Shown here: positions 35,774-45,080 of the stretch, piece by piece
How positions within the stretch are numbered: position 1 is the first letter of the stretch
Layout: each line of letters starts with the position of its first letter
NCBI RefSeq assembly: GCF_052065415.1
Contig: NZ_JBQHUB010000002.1
Span: forward strand, 1-64,000
Direction: 5' to 3'
DNA from: Pseudoflavonifractor_A sp022772585
Lineage (GTDB): Bacteria > Bacillota > Clostridia > Oscillospirales > Oscillospiraceae
Length of the DNA stretch: 64,000 nt
The notes under the pieces: generated by a model
Database searches by the model: none
What the model saw: only the letters and a program-made list of their open reading frames with translations
Told to the model about the DNA's origin: nothing
Position numbers and translations under genes: made by a program

Positions 35774-36940
35774 ATGCAGGAACTGAGCCGAAAAACCCAG
35801 CATTTTACCGATTCCGTGATCCGCCGCATGACCCGCATTGCGCTGGACTGCGGCGCCATCAATCTGGCCCAGGGATTTCCGGATTTTGATCCGCCCAAGC
35901 CCCTGCTGGACCGGCTCGCCCAGGTCAGCTATGAGGGGCCCCATCAGTATCCCATTACCATGGGCGCGCCCAATTTCCGCCGGGCACTGGCCAAAAAGTG
36001 CGGGCGCTTCATGGGGCGGACGCTGGACCCGGAGACTGAGACGGTAGTTACCATCGGTTCCACCGAGGCAATGGTAGACACCCTCTTCGCCCTGACCAAC
36101 CCCGGGGACAGGATCGTGCTCTTTTCTCCCTATTTTGAGAATTACCGGGCCCAGATCCTGTTCGCCGGGTGTGAGCCGGTCTTTGTTCCGCTGACGCCCC
36201 CGTCCTTCCTGTTTGACGCCGACGTGCTGGAGGATGCCTTCCGGCAGCATCCCAAGGCCATCCTCATCTGCAATCCCTCCAATCCCAGCGGAAAGGTCTT
36301 TTCAGAGGAAGAGCTCAAGCTCATTGCCGGCCTGTGCGTCAAATATGACGTGTACGCCATTATGGACGAGGTCTATGAGCACATCTGCTACGCGCCCCAC
36401 AGGCATATCTACATGAACAGCATGCCCGGCATGTGGGAGCGGACGGTGTCCTGCTCCTCCCTGTCCAAGACCTATTCCATCACGGGCTGGAGGCTGGGCT
36501 ACGCCATTGCGCCCCGGCATCTGATGGACAAGATCAAACAGTATCACGATTTCAACTCGGTGGCAGCTCCCGCTCCTCTGATGGAGGCCGCAGTGGCCGG
36601 TCTGGAGATGCCGGACAGCTATTATGAGGAATTTGCCGCCCAATACGCCCACAGCAAAGCACTTTTCACCGGGGGACTGCGGGAACTGGGCATCCCCTAC
36701 ACCGACCCGCAGGGGACCTACTTCGTCCTGGCCAATATCCGCCCGTATCTGAAAAAGGGGCAGACCGACACGGAATTCTGCGAGGAGATGGCCCGCAGAG
36801 TGGGCGTGGCGGCGGTGCCCGGTACATCCTTCTTCATGGAGGACGTACAGGATATCGTCCGGCTCCACTTCGCCAAGACGGACGGGATGCTGTACCAGGC
36901 GTTGGAGCGCCTGGGGGACCTGAAGCGAAAGATGGGCTGA
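35774..36940 (+). CDS. Class I/II aminotransferase (methionine/kynurenine type)
   Basis: A 388-residue PLP enzyme: INLAQGFPDFDPPKPLLD, YPITMGAPNFRRALA, ICNPSNPSGKVFSEEEL, AIMDEVYEHICY, the Schiff-base lysine in SSLSKTYSITGWRLGYAI and the C-terminal arginine in DIVRLHFAKTDG. The opening and the QGFPDF motif are closest to the YbdL/kynurenine aminotransferase branch. Substrate not determinable. It is transcribed divergently from the small protein gene, with GAGGTGTTCCTCC before ATG 35774. Confidence 0.88.
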   Translation: MQELSRKTQHFTDSVIRRMTRIALDCGAINLAQGFPDFDPPKPLLDRLAQVSYEGPHQYPITMGAPNFRRALAKKCGRFMGRTLDPETETVVTIGSTEAMVDTLFALTNPGDRIVLFSPYFENYRAQILFAGCEPVFVPLTPPSFLFDADVLEDAFRQHPKAILICNPSNPSGKVFSEEELKLIAGLCVKYDVYAIMDEVYEHICYAPHRHIYMNSMPGMWERTVSCSSLSKTYSITGWRLGYAIAPRHLMDKIKQYHDFNSVAAPAPLMEAAVAGLEMPDSYYEEFAAQYAHSKALFTGGLRELGIPYTDPQGTYFVLANIRPYLKKGQTDTEFCEEMARRVGVAAVPGTSFFMEDVQDIVRLHFAKTDGMLYQALERLGDLKRKMG

Positions 36941-36968
36941 TGAAAAGCGGATGATAATGCCACACGGG

Positions 36969-37001
36969 CAGCGCCGGCCGGAATGCCGGCGCTGTCTTTT
37001 T
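36969..37001 (+). terminator. Aminotransferase terminator
   Basis: CAGCGCCGGC and GCCGGCGCTG pair around a 6-base loop, followed by TCTTTTT. Confidence 0.92.
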
Positions 37002-37017
37002 GCACGGACGGACACCC

Positions 37018-38172
37018 TCAGCGGCGGAGGGGGGTGAGTTCCTGCCCTTTGAGCGCCCGTTCCAGCAGCTCGGGCAGCTGCTCCGGCGTGCAGGCGAAGC
37101 AGGGTATGCCCATGGCAGCGATATGCCGGGCGGTGGTCTCGTCATAGTAGGGCCGGCCGCCGTCGGCGATGGCCAGCAGCGTCACCACGGTGACGCCTGA
37201 GTCCTTCAGCTCCTCCAGACGCCGCAGGAGCCCGGCACGGTTGCCCCCCTCTTCCAGATCGGAGATGAGAAAGAGCAGCGTTCTGGATGGAGTCTCCACC
37301 AGTGTCTGGCAGTAGGCGATGGATTTTGCGATATCGGTGCCCCCTTCCATCTGAAAGCCGAAGAGCAGGTCCACCGGGTCCTGGCACAGCTCGGTCAGGT
37401 CCATGATCTGGGTGTCGAAGGCCACCACGCTGGTGCGCACCGCCTGCATGCTGGCCAGAATACAGGCCATGATAGAGGAGTAGATGATGGACTCCCCCAT
37501 GGAGCCGCTCTGGTCAATGTCCAGGATCACGTGCCACCGGTTGGCCCGGCTGGACCGGTCGAAAAAGTAGACCCGCTCGGGAATGATGGCCTTGAGCGTA
37601 GGGTCATAGTGGCGCAGATTGCGGGAAATGGTGTACTTGAAGTCAATGGCCGGCGCACTGGGCAGGGGCGAATGGGCCCGGCGGTTGAGCGCGGCGGTCA
37701 CCGACCGGCGCAGGTCCTGCTCCAGGCGGCGGTCGATGTCCTCCACGATCCTGCGGATAAAGGCCCGGGCCGACTCCTTGGAGCGCTTGGGGATATGGTC
37801 CTTGAGCATCAGCAGCGTGGAGGCCAGGTTCAGGTCGGGCTCCAGATGCTCCAGAAGCTCCGGCTCCAGAAGGAGCTGCTTGAGCCCCTTCCGCTCCACC
37901 GCGTCATTCTGGATGACAGCCACGATCTCCTGGTCGAACAGGCTGCGCAGGTCTCCCAGCCACTTGGCCAGCCGGGGCGCGGAGGTCCCCCGTCCTCCTC
38001 CCGGGCCGCCGGAGCCAAAGCTCTCGGCGTCTCCGCCGTAGATGGCGGAGAGGGCCTGGTCCATCATGAGTTCCTCCTGGGAGAGGGCCCCTCCGCCCAT
38101 CTGCTGGAATTGGGACTGGATCTCCGGACCCAGGATGAGCCGCCAGCGGCTCAGGCGTTCTTCATTCGTCAC
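37018..38172 (-). CDS. VWA domain protein, last gene of the MoxR operon
   Basis: The 384-residue protein has a helical N-terminal half and a C-terminal von Willebrand A domain. The metal-ion-dependent adhesion site is intact: DIDQSGSMGES (DxSxS-like), the threonine in EGGTDIAKS, and the aspartate in LISDLEEGGN. There is no signal peptide, so it is a cytosolic partner of the MoxR AAA ATPase, as in other MoxR-VWA pairs that act as metal or cofactor insertion or remodelling machines. GTG 38172 follows GGGGGGGAGG. It is the fifth gene of a closely spaced operon. Confidence 0.88.
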   Translation of the reverse strand: MTNEERLSRWRLILGPEIQSQFQQMGGGALSQEELMMDQALSAIYGGDAESFGSGGPGGGRGTSAPRLAKWLGDLRSLFDQEIVAVIQNDAVERKGLKQLLLEPELLEHLEPDLNLASTLLMLKDHIPKRSKESARAFIRRIVEDIDRRLEQDLRRSVTAALNRRAHSPLPSAPAIDFKYTISRNLRHYDPTLKAIIPERVYFFDRSSRANRWHVILDIDQSGSMGESIIYSSIMACILASMQAVRTSVVAFDTQIMDLTELCQDPVDLLFGFQMEGGTDIAKSIAYCQTLVETPSRTLLFLISDLEEGGNRAGLLRRLEELKDSGVTVVTLLAIADGGRPYYDETTARHIAAMGIPCFACTPEQLPELLERALKGQELTPLRR

Positions 38173-38184
38173 GGTCCTCCCCCC

Positions 38185-40443
38185 CTAGATATCTCCAAAG
38201 TCGAATTCATCCAGCTGGGACAAAAGCGCCTGCTCCTGGGCAGTGGGTCCCCGCATCAGGACATCGGCCGCCTGGTGGGGGTCCAGTCCCCAGATCTCTC
38301 CCAGATTCTCAGCGATATCGCTCTTCTCCCCCGGTGTGAAGCTGCACAGCGCTCGGCGGAGAAAAACCAGCGCCCGCTTGAACTCCGCGCTGTCCAGGGC
38401 GTCCAGGTAATCGCTGAGCTGCCGCCACAGGGAGAGCCGCGCGATGAGGGCCCGGCGGTTTTTCCGGGTCAGTCCTTCAAACCACCCGGCGCCCAGATCG
38501 GCGAGCACGCCGGGGGAGAGCCGCCGGCACACCTCCCGGGAGAGGGCCTCCTCCCCCACGCGGCCACGCTCCAACAGGATGGCCATGGTGAAGCCGGAGC
38601 AGCTGGGATTCAGGTCATCCCGGCCTGCGATGTGCTCCATGCAGCCAAGCCAGCGCTCCTCCTCCAGAAAATCGTGGCTGAGCTGGGCCGTGTTGAGCTG
38701 CTCCATGGCCTCCATCACGCCGGGGGCGGCCTGGTCGTCGCAGCGGCAGGCGTCCTCCAGGGTCAGGCAGCAGCGCAGGTAGAGCTGAGACAGGATGGGG
38801 ACCAGCGGGGCGGCGTCGAACCGCCGCAGGTCCCCGTAGCGCACCACGGTGGAGAGCCTGTAAACGGCGGCGGCCAGCTCTCCCACCGCCGACGTGTCCA
38901 CCGCCAAACGCTGGACGGCGGAGAGGATAACAGAGGCATCGGCGGGCATGCCGCAGAGAAAGGCTTCTTCCAGAAGCCCGGCGGCCTCCGCCATGGAGGT
39001 AGTCGCCCCGGCCCGCTCCCGCAGGGCAAAGGAGACCGCTCCCTCCACAGTATCGCCCATGAGGGCGGCTTCCACGATCTGGATCTCGGCCTCGGGCGTC
39101 CACTGGAGGGCCCAGTACTCCCCCCAGCTGGCGTTGTCCTGCCGCTTGTTTCGCAGCGCCGCGAAGCGGATGCCAAGCACCCGCAGCCGGTGGAGGAAGA
39201 AGGAGCGGTCCAGGTCCAGAAAGGCGGACGTTCTGGAGCGGACGGTGAGCTTTTCCCTTAGATCCAGGTCTAGCTCCCTGGCCTCGGCAGAGCGGTAGGG
39301 CTCCAGTTTCAGCGTCTTGAGCTGGCGGTAAAAGTCGGCCTGGATGGAGGTGCGGCTCACCCCCTCGGGCAGGGCGCCGATTTTGGTGCCGATCTCCACC
39401 TGGGCCACCGCGATGGCCAGCTCGGAGGGCTGACCGTGGCCCATGCAGGCCACCGCCGCCTCCCTCAGATCCACCCGGCAGGGATAATGGCTCCCACGCA
39501 GGCCGGCCAGGGTCCGGGCCAGCCGCGCCGCCTCTATGACCTCGGCGGAGGAGGTGATATTGCCTGCCTTCCGGTGGGCGGCGGCCAGTGCAGTGAGATA
39601 GGTATCGGCGGCGGAGCCGGGCTCGCCCCGCTCCATGGCCTCCCACAGCAGCTCGAAATAGGCCGGGGCCTGATTGCCGGCGCCGTAGCCCGAACGGGTG
39701 GACAGGCGGTAATAGGAGTAGGGCATCAGGGTGGCATAGCAGGGCACCCGGGGCAATGAGCGCTCCTCTTCGTCTGTCATGGCGGCGCAATTTTCCAGTC
39801 CCTCCACATGGAACGCGCCGCACACGCAGAAGATCCGCTCCGGCGGCGTCCCATCCTCGATCGCATTCCGGATAACGCGCTTCATATAGGCCTCCCGCAC
39901 CTGATTCTCTGCTACACGGCGGGGAGAATCCTGGGCCAGGGCGCGCAGCTCCCGGCCAAAAGCGGCTGCGGCCAGGCGGTATTCCTCCGGGTAGGAGAGC
40001 TGCTCAAAGCGCCGCTCCCAGAAGGTGTCGTGGTCCTCCCCGCTCACCTCCTCCAACCGGTGGTAGACCCACTCGGTGGTGGGAGCCTCCCGGTCCGGCG
40101 CCTCCTCCGGCCGCTCCGGAGCCATGGCCAGGAATACCGAAGAGGGCAAGTCCATAAAGCGGCAGGGCACGCCGTGTTCCACCGCCCACCGGATGGCCTG
40201 ATATTCCGGCGAATACTCGGCAAAAGGATACAGGATGGTGCGCACCGGGCTCTCCTGGGTATAGGCCAGAATGGCGGCGGGCAGCCTGGTCTCCGGATGG
40301 CAGAACCAGTGCAGGTCCCCGGACAGGTCGCTGGGCCCCTCCACCAGCACCAGCTCCGGTCCGGCCTCATCCAGAGCCCGGCGCAGATGGTGGGCCGCCG
40401 CCGGGGAGAGATGGCGCACCCCGAACAGCACAGGGCCGCCCAT
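38185..40443 (-). CDS. DUF5682 family protein
   Basis: A 752-residue cytosolic protein with the N-terminal DUF5682 signature: LFGVRHLSPAAAHHLRRAL, LVLVEGPSD and, near residue 215, FCVCGAFHVEGL. The combination of GVRH, EGP and CGAFH resembles the histidine/acidic motifs of TraB/ChaN-like putative proteases, but catalysis is unproven. The C-terminal two-thirds is helical. ATG 40443 overlaps the stop of the MoxR gene (TGATG), so the two are translationally coupled. Confidence 0.8.
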   Translation of the reverse strand: MGGPVLFGVRHLSPAAAHHLRRALDEAGPELVLVEGPSDLSGDLHWFCHPETRLPAAILAYTQESPVRTILYPFAEYSPEYQAIRWAVEHGVPCRFMDLPSSVFLAMAPERPEEAPDREAPTTEWVYHRLEEVSGEDHDTFWERRFEQLSYPEEYRLAAAAFGRELRALAQDSPRRVAENQVREAYMKRVIRNAIEDGTPPERIFCVCGAFHVEGLENCAAMTDEEERSLPRVPCYATLMPYSYYRLSTRSGYGAGNQAPAYFELLWEAMERGEPGSAADTYLTALAAAHRKAGNITSSAEVIEAARLARTLAGLRGSHYPCRVDLREAAVACMGHGQPSELAIAVAQVEIGTKIGALPEGVSRTSIQADFYRQLKTLKLEPYRSAEARELDLDLREKLTVRSRTSAFLDLDRSFFLHRLRVLGIRFAALRNKRQDNASWGEYWALQWTPEAEIQIVEAALMGDTVEGAVSFALRERAGATTSMAEAAGLLEEAFLCGMPADASVILSAVQRLAVDTSAVGELAAAVYRLSTVVRYGDLRRFDAAPLVPILSQLYLRCCLTLEDACRCDDQAAPGVMEAMEQLNTAQLSHDFLEEERWLGCMEHIAGRDDLNPSCSGFTMAILLERGRVGEEALSREVCRRLSPGVLADLGAGWFEGLTRKNRRALIARLSLWRQLSDYLDALDSAEFKRALVFLRRALCSFTPGEKSDIAENLGEIWGLDPHQAADVLMRGPTAQEQALLSQLDEFDFGDI

Positions 40444-41534
40444 CAGGGTTGGAGCTCCTTACAGGCCCGGTAGAGGGGCGCCCACTGGCTCCCCCGCTTT
40501 TTCATCACGTTCTCCAGATACTCGCTCCAGGCCACGCCGTCCTTCTCCTCGTCCTTGACCACCGCGCCCTGGAGGGCGGCGGCCAGGTCCCGGTCCGAGA
40601 CCGACCCGTCCCCAAAGCTGCCGGCCAGGGCCATGGAGTTGGCCAGCAGGGAGATGGCCTCGGCGGTGGAGAGCACGCCGGTGGTGCCCTTGAGCTTCTG
40701 CCTGCCGTCCAGAGTCGCGCCGGAGCGCAGCTCCCGGAAGATGGTGACCACCTGCTCCAGCGTGTCCTGCCGTGGCTCTCTGGCGTTCAGGTCCAGCCCG
40801 GCGGAGAGCTGGGCCACCCGGGTCTTTACGATATTCAGTTCGGTAGACATATCGGCGGGGGCGGGCAGGACCACGATGTTGAACCGCCGCTTGAGAGCGG
40901 CCGACATGTCGTTGACCCCCTTGTCCCGGGTGTTGGCGGTGGCGATGAGGGAGAAGCCTTTCCGGGCGGGAACCTCCAGCCCCAACTCGGGGACTGAAAT
41001 GCGTTTTTCGGACAGAATGGAGATCAGGGCGTCCTGCACCTCGCTGGCGCAGCGGGAGATCTCCTCCAGCCGGGCGATGGAGCCGGTCTCCATGGCCCGG
41101 TAGACCGGGCTTTTGACCATGGCCTCCGGGCTGGGGCCCCGGGCGATGAGCATGGCGTAGTTCCAGGAGTAGCGGATGTGCTCCTCAGTGGTGCCCGCCG
41201 TGCCCTGGACCACCTTGGTGGAGTCGCCGTTGATGGCGGCGGCGAGGTGCTCACTGAGCCAGGACTTGGCCGTACCCGGCTCGCCGATGAGGAGCAGAGC
41301 CCGGTCGGTAATGAGGGTGGCGATGGCGATCTCCACCAGGCGGCGGCTGCCCATGTATTTGGGGGTAATAGGCACCCCCTTGACGGTGGTATTTCCCAGG
41401 ATATAAGTCAGCACCGAGCGGGGGGACATGCGCCAGCCGGTGGGCACGCTGTCCCGCTCAGCGGAGATCAGGGCCTCCAGCTCCCGCTGGAAGAGCTCCT
41501 CCGCCGGAAGGCGCTGGACCTGCTGTTCTGTCAT
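40443..41534 (-). CDS. MoxR-type AAA+ ATPase
   Basis: A 363-residue AAA+ ATPase. Walker A is LLIGEPGTAKSWLSE (near residue 83) and Walker B/sensor positions lie in GSIARLEEISRC. Sensor 1 is SLIATANTRDKG, and ALKRRFNIVVLP carries the arginine finger. MoxR ATPases work with VWA proteins as chaperones that mature enzyme complexes. ATG 41534 has AGGAGGAATCCCT before it. It is the third gene in the operon SWIM, HEAT-like, MoxR, DUF5682, VWA. Confidence 0.92.
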   Translation of the reverse strand: MTEQQVQRLPAEELFQRELEALISAERDSVPTGWRMSPRSVLTYILGNTTVKGVPITPKYMGSRRLVEIAIATLITDRALLLIGEPGTAKSWLSEHLAAAINGDSTKVVQGTAGTTEEHIRYSWNYAMLIARGPSPEAMVKSPVYRAMETGSIARLEEISRCASEVQDALISILSEKRISVPELGLEVPARKGFSLIATANTRDKGVNDMSAALKRRFNIVVLPAPADMSTELNIVKTRVAQLSAGLDLNAREPRQDTLEQVVTIFRELRSGATLDGRQKLKGTTGVLSTAEAISLLANSMALAGSFGDGSVSDRDLAAALQGAVVKDEEKDGVAWSEYLENVMKKRGSQWAPLYRACKELQP

Positions 41535-41550
41535 AGGGATTCCTCCTCTG

Positions 41551-43476
41551 TCAATATGGCGTGGGATCGGCGGCGCGCAGCTCCCGGATCAGATCGTTGA
41601 GCTGTGTCAGGCTGCCGTTGGGGTATTGGATCTTCTTCCAGTGGATGAGGCCCATGACCTGCTCGGCCTCGTCAGCCCTGGCGTTGCCGCTGCCCGGGAG
41701 TTCACGCAGGAGAGAGGTGAGCTCCCAGGGGGTGACGCTCCCCTTCCGCTGGCAGTAGCGTACCGCCAGCCCTTTGCACTGCGTCCAGCCGCAGCGCTTG
41801 AGATAGCCCAGATAGGGCCGGCAGTCGGGCAGGGTCAGAGCCTTTTGATAGAAATAGGCTCCCACTTCGTCGCGCAGCTCCCCGTCATCCATGGGGAGCA
41901 GGCAGGAGAGCAGGCTGTCGGTCTCGCTGCTGTCCAGCGCCATCAGGCGCTGATACCACCGGCGGTCCGGAGGCTCCCGCAAAGGGCGGGACACCTGGAT
42001 GGGCGCTCCGCCCAGCGGATCGGGCCATGTCAGCGTAAAGGCCAGCGTTTTCTGCTCCCAATCCCAGTCCAGTCCGTCCAGAGCGTGGGCAAGAAGGGCG
42101 GTCCGGCCCTGCAGTTTCCCGCGGAAAAAGAGTCCGGCGTGCTTCAAACAGGGCTCGGCAGCGGCATAGGCCTCTTCCGCGCTCCCCGCGGCCAGAGCAG
42201 CGGCGATGGCGGCGGCGCGGAAGGACACGCCGCTCAGCGTCTCCAGTTCATCGGGCAGGGCCAGCAGCTCGGGCGCGGGACAGGTCAGGATGGAACGGCG
42301 GAGCACCAGAGGCAGGACCTTTCGGAAGGGATGGGCGCGCTCCGGGGGATCGCCGGGGGCGGCGACCAGCTTCATCACCCGCACCGGGTCGGTGCCCGCG
42401 ATGCCCCGCAGATCCAGCCGTCCGTCCTTTCCCAGGGCAGCCAGGCGGCGGTAGACATCGCAGATTTCAGGTCCGGTCTTTCCGGGCAAGGCGAAAAGCA
42501 GCGCTTGCAGCCCCTCCGCCATGGCCTCGGTCAGGGGCGTGTCGGGCTGTTCCTCCAGCGGAGAGAGCCAGGCGTCCAGCGCCCGGGCCACCAGGCGGCT
42601 GGCCAGCGGGGTGTGGGTAAAGGTCATGTATCCGGCGGCCTGGTCCGGCTTTTTTTCGGAGAGCTCGGTCCAATAGGCGTCGGCCGGAGGGCAGTCCAGT
42701 CTGGCCAGGGTCCAGTGGGCGGCCTTTTTGGCGCTCCCCTTCTCGGTCCGGCAGAGACGGATCAGCGTTTCGGCGTTCTCCTCCCGGTGCCCCAGGGCGC
42801 GGATGAGGGCTACGCGCACCTCCCGCACGGCATGGGGGAGCTGAGCGAGATAGAAGTCATTGGCATCGCCGCCTGCCACGTCCTCCAGAATTCGCACCCG
42901 GCGGACCATGTCCTTTTTCCCGGCAGGGTCGAAATCCCGGCAGAGCAGCGGGGCCACGGCGGGACCCGCCCGGCGCAGAACGGCCTCCACCTGGTCGGCC
43001 ATCTCGCCAAAGCTGTCCTTCAGGTCGTGGACCAAAGCGGCCAGCACCCGGGAGTCGGCCAGCAGCTCAGGCCGTTTCAGGCTCTCCCGCAGCACCTCAT
43101 ACCGGCCGGGGCCGGTGGTGGTCAGGGCGTTGAGGACCGGTTTGAGCTCCCCGTACCGCAGGGGCACATAGCGCCCACCGCCCCGGCAGGGCAGCGGTTC
43201 CAGCGTCCCCTCCCGCCCGGCACGGCCCTGGGTGTAGGCCACCGCGTCCACCAGAGAGAGCAGGGAGAGGAGCTTCCCCGGCCGCTCCTCCTTCGGTGCG
43301 GCCAGGAGTGCCTCAGCCCCCGCCCTGATCTTGCCGAAAACCGGGCTGGCCGCTGCCAGCGGGGCCAGCTCCTCCACCGCCCGGCGGAGCCGGAAATCCT
43401 CGTCCAGCAGGCCCACACCGGCCACGGCGGCATATTCCAGCCGTTCTTTCAGGGTATAAAAACTCTGCAATTCCAT
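41551..43476 (-). CDS. Helical-repeat protein of the MoxR operon (DUF5691-like)
   Basis: A 641-residue soluble protein made almost entirely of helices. Repeated patterns such as LREVRVALIRALGHREENAETLIRLCRTEKGSAKKAAHWTLARLD look like HEAT repeats. In related genomes the gene beside a SWIM protein and a MoxR ATPase carries the DUF5691 label, and the length and position fit, but I recognise it by context more than by motif. ATG 43476 is preferred to the in-frame GTG 43485 because GAGG lies 8 bp before it. It probably serves as an adaptor between SWIM protein and ATPase. Confidence 0.68.
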   Translation of the reverse strand: MELQSFYTLKERLEYAAVAGVGLLDEDFRLRRAVEELAPLAAASPVFGKIRAGAEALLAAPKEERPGKLLSLLSLVDAVAYTQGRAGREGTLEPLPCRGGGRYVPLRYGELKPVLNALTTTGPGRYEVLRESLKRPELLADSRVLAALVHDLKDSFGEMADQVEAVLRRAGPAVAPLLCRDFDPAGKKDMVRRVRILEDVAGGDANDFYLAQLPHAVREVRVALIRALGHREENAETLIRLCRTEKGSAKKAAHWTLARLDCPPADAYWTELSEKKPDQAAGYMTFTHTPLASRLVARALDAWLSPLEEQPDTPLTEAMAEGLQALLFALPGKTGPEICDVYRRLAALGKDGRLDLRGIAGTDPVRVMKLVAAPGDPPERAHPFRKVLPLVLRRSILTCPAPELLALPDELETLSGVSFRAAAIAAALAAGSAEEAYAAAEPCLKHAGLFFRGKLQGRTALLAHALDGLDWDWEQKTLAFTLTWPDPLGGAPIQVSRPLREPPDRRWYQRLMALDSSETDSLLSCLLPMDDGELRDEVGAYFYQKALTLPDCRPYLGYLKRCGWTQCKGLAVRYCQRKGSVTPWELTSLLRELPGSGNARADEAEQVMGLIHWKKIQYPNGSLTQLNDLIRELRAADPTPY

Positions 43477-43486
43477 GAAACGCACC

Positions 43487-44938
43487 TCAATACTGGAGCC
43501 GCACGATCTGCTCCCCGGTCACCAGACTGTAGGGGTGAAGGCAGAGGCTCCGGTCGGTCTCGCCGTAAAACATGATGCCGAAGAGGACATTGTTCTTCAG
43601 CATCCCGGCGTCGGGCAGGAGGGTGAGCCGGTCCACCGAGCGGTGGTCCTCCCCCGTCCCGGGCTGGTCCCGCAGGACGATACGGTTCCCGGCATGGTCC
43701 TCCAGCACCGGCTCTGCGCCGATCCTGCCGATACGGGCGTAGGGCACCAGCACGCCGGCATACTTGGGAGACAGGGTGTTCTTGATCTGATTTTTCACCA
43801 GCTTGACCGCGGCGGCCAAATCGGGCTGGGCCGCGGCCCGCAGGGCAGCCAGGTCCTCCCGGGTCACCGGGGCGCGGGAGGCGCTCTCCCATCGGACCCG
43901 GCGGTTGAGTTCCCCCGGATAGCGGCAGAGCAGCGGTACGGTGAGACAGCTGAAGTCGCTGTCCTCCTCCCTGACGTATTTCAGGGCCTTCACCGGGCGG
44001 TAATTGAGGGTCTGGCACACCTCTCCGGTGTCCAGGTCGGCCCAGAAACCCCGGTCGATGAATTCCCGTCTGGCCTCGTCATAGGACACGTCGAAGGAGA
44101 GCTGTACCAGGCGGGCATTGGTCCGGCAGGCGCCGGTGGCCTCCAGCTCCTCCAGCCGCCACACGCCGCCCAGAGCCTCGTAGAGCACGTCATCCTCCGG
44201 CGAGAGCAGGTCATGCTCCAGCTTGTCCAGCAGAAGGGCACGGCCCTTCTGAATGGTGGCGTGGAGGGCGATGAGCACCTGGATGGCCTGGGCGTAGTAC
44301 TGTTCAGCGTGCTCCGGGTCCCGCTGGATGGCGGCCACGGCCAGGGCCATCCGGGAAAAGGAGAGCTGAGGACCGGTGAGATAGTAGCTTCCCAGGTCCC
44401 TGGCCAGCTTTTCATAGGTTTGGACCGAGGTGCCCGCCAGGGTGGCCAGCCCGGCATTGAGCAGATCGTTTATCATCCGCTCTGCCAGATCCAGTCCTTC
44501 CAGCTGCTTTTTCAGTTTTTTGCTCCGGGCGGAGGCGTTGGGCTTTTTGGCGGCTGGCTGCCGCTGCGTTCCGGCGGGCTCCGGCTTTTTTGCGGCCCGG
44601 GCGGCCTGTTTGTCCCACTTTTCCGCCAGGTTCGCCGGGACCTCCGCCACGGCGAACTCCCGTCCGGAGAGCAGCTCGAACATCAGGCCCAGGGCGTGCT
44701 TGCAGGGGAATTGCCGGCTGGGGCAGGAGCAGCGGCATACCGGGTGCTCCGGATCGTCCAGATTCAGGGAGACCTGGTAGGGATCCTTTCCACTTCCAGC
44801 GCACCGGGCCCAGAAACAGGTTCCGGAAGCACTCCTTTGCCGCTGGGAAAAGCTTCCTTTCTGAGAGAGCTTCCGGCCATTTTCGGCGGTGGCCGGGTTG
44901 GGCGCCTGGGAGAGGATATACAGCTCGCTGATGTCCAT
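43487..44938 (-). CDS. SWIM zinc finger protein, first gene of the MoxR operon
   Basis: The 483-residue protein carries the SWIM motif CRCSCPSRQFPCKHALGL (CxCx(n)CxH, residues about 68-85), followed by a basic alanine/lysine-rich linker (AARAAKKPEPAGTQRQPAAKK) and a helical C-terminal half. SWIM domains bind DNA or protein. ATG 44938 follows GAAAGAAGG. It heads the operon, and the next gene begins 10 bp after its stop. No promoter stands out. Confidence 0.85.
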   Translation of the reverse strand: MDISELYILSQAPNPATAENGRKLSQKGSFSQRQRSASGTCFWARCAGSGKDPYQVSLNLDDPEHPVCRCSCPSRQFPCKHALGLMFELLSGREFAVAEVPANLAEKWDKQAARAAKKPEPAGTQRQPAAKKPNASARSKKLKKQLEGLDLAERMINDLLNAGLATLAGTSVQTYEKLARDLGSYYLTGPQLSFSRMALAVAAIQRDPEHAEQYYAQAIQVLIALHATIQKGRALLLDKLEHDLLSPEDDVLYEALGGVWRLEELEATGACRTNARLVQLSFDVSYDEARREFIDRGFWADLDTGEVCQTLNYRPVKALKYVREEDSDFSCLTVPLLCRYPGELNRRVRWESASRAPVTREDLAALRAAAQPDLAAAVKLVKNQIKNTLSPKYAGVLVPYARIGRIGAEPVLEDHAGNRIVLRDQPGTGEDHRSVDRLTLLPDAGMLKNNVLFGIMFYGETDRSLCLHPYSLVTGEQIVRLQY

Positions 44939-45041
44939 GGCATGACCTTCTTTCCGGCGAAGATATTATCTGGTTTCTTTATCATATCAGAAATCAGGCC
45001 GGACTACAACTGCGATAGAACATTTGTTTTGCAACAGGGAC

Positions 45042-45073
45042 GTCCCCCGGGGACGGCTTATTCCCCGGGGGAC
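45042..45073 (-). terminator. Strong hairpin behind spoIVA
   Basis: GTCCCCCGGGG and CCCCGGGGGAC form 11 perfect pairs, with further pairing outside (CAACAG/TTGTTA). It stands between the spoIVA stop and the SWIM gene, with a short T-poor tail. Confidence 0.7.
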
Positions 45074-45080
45074 GGTCTTG

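Noticed and set aside
35693..36250. Upstream extension of the small minus-strand gene at 35279-35692
   Set aside because: The extension is antisense to the aminotransferase gene at 35774; the family start is ATG 35692.
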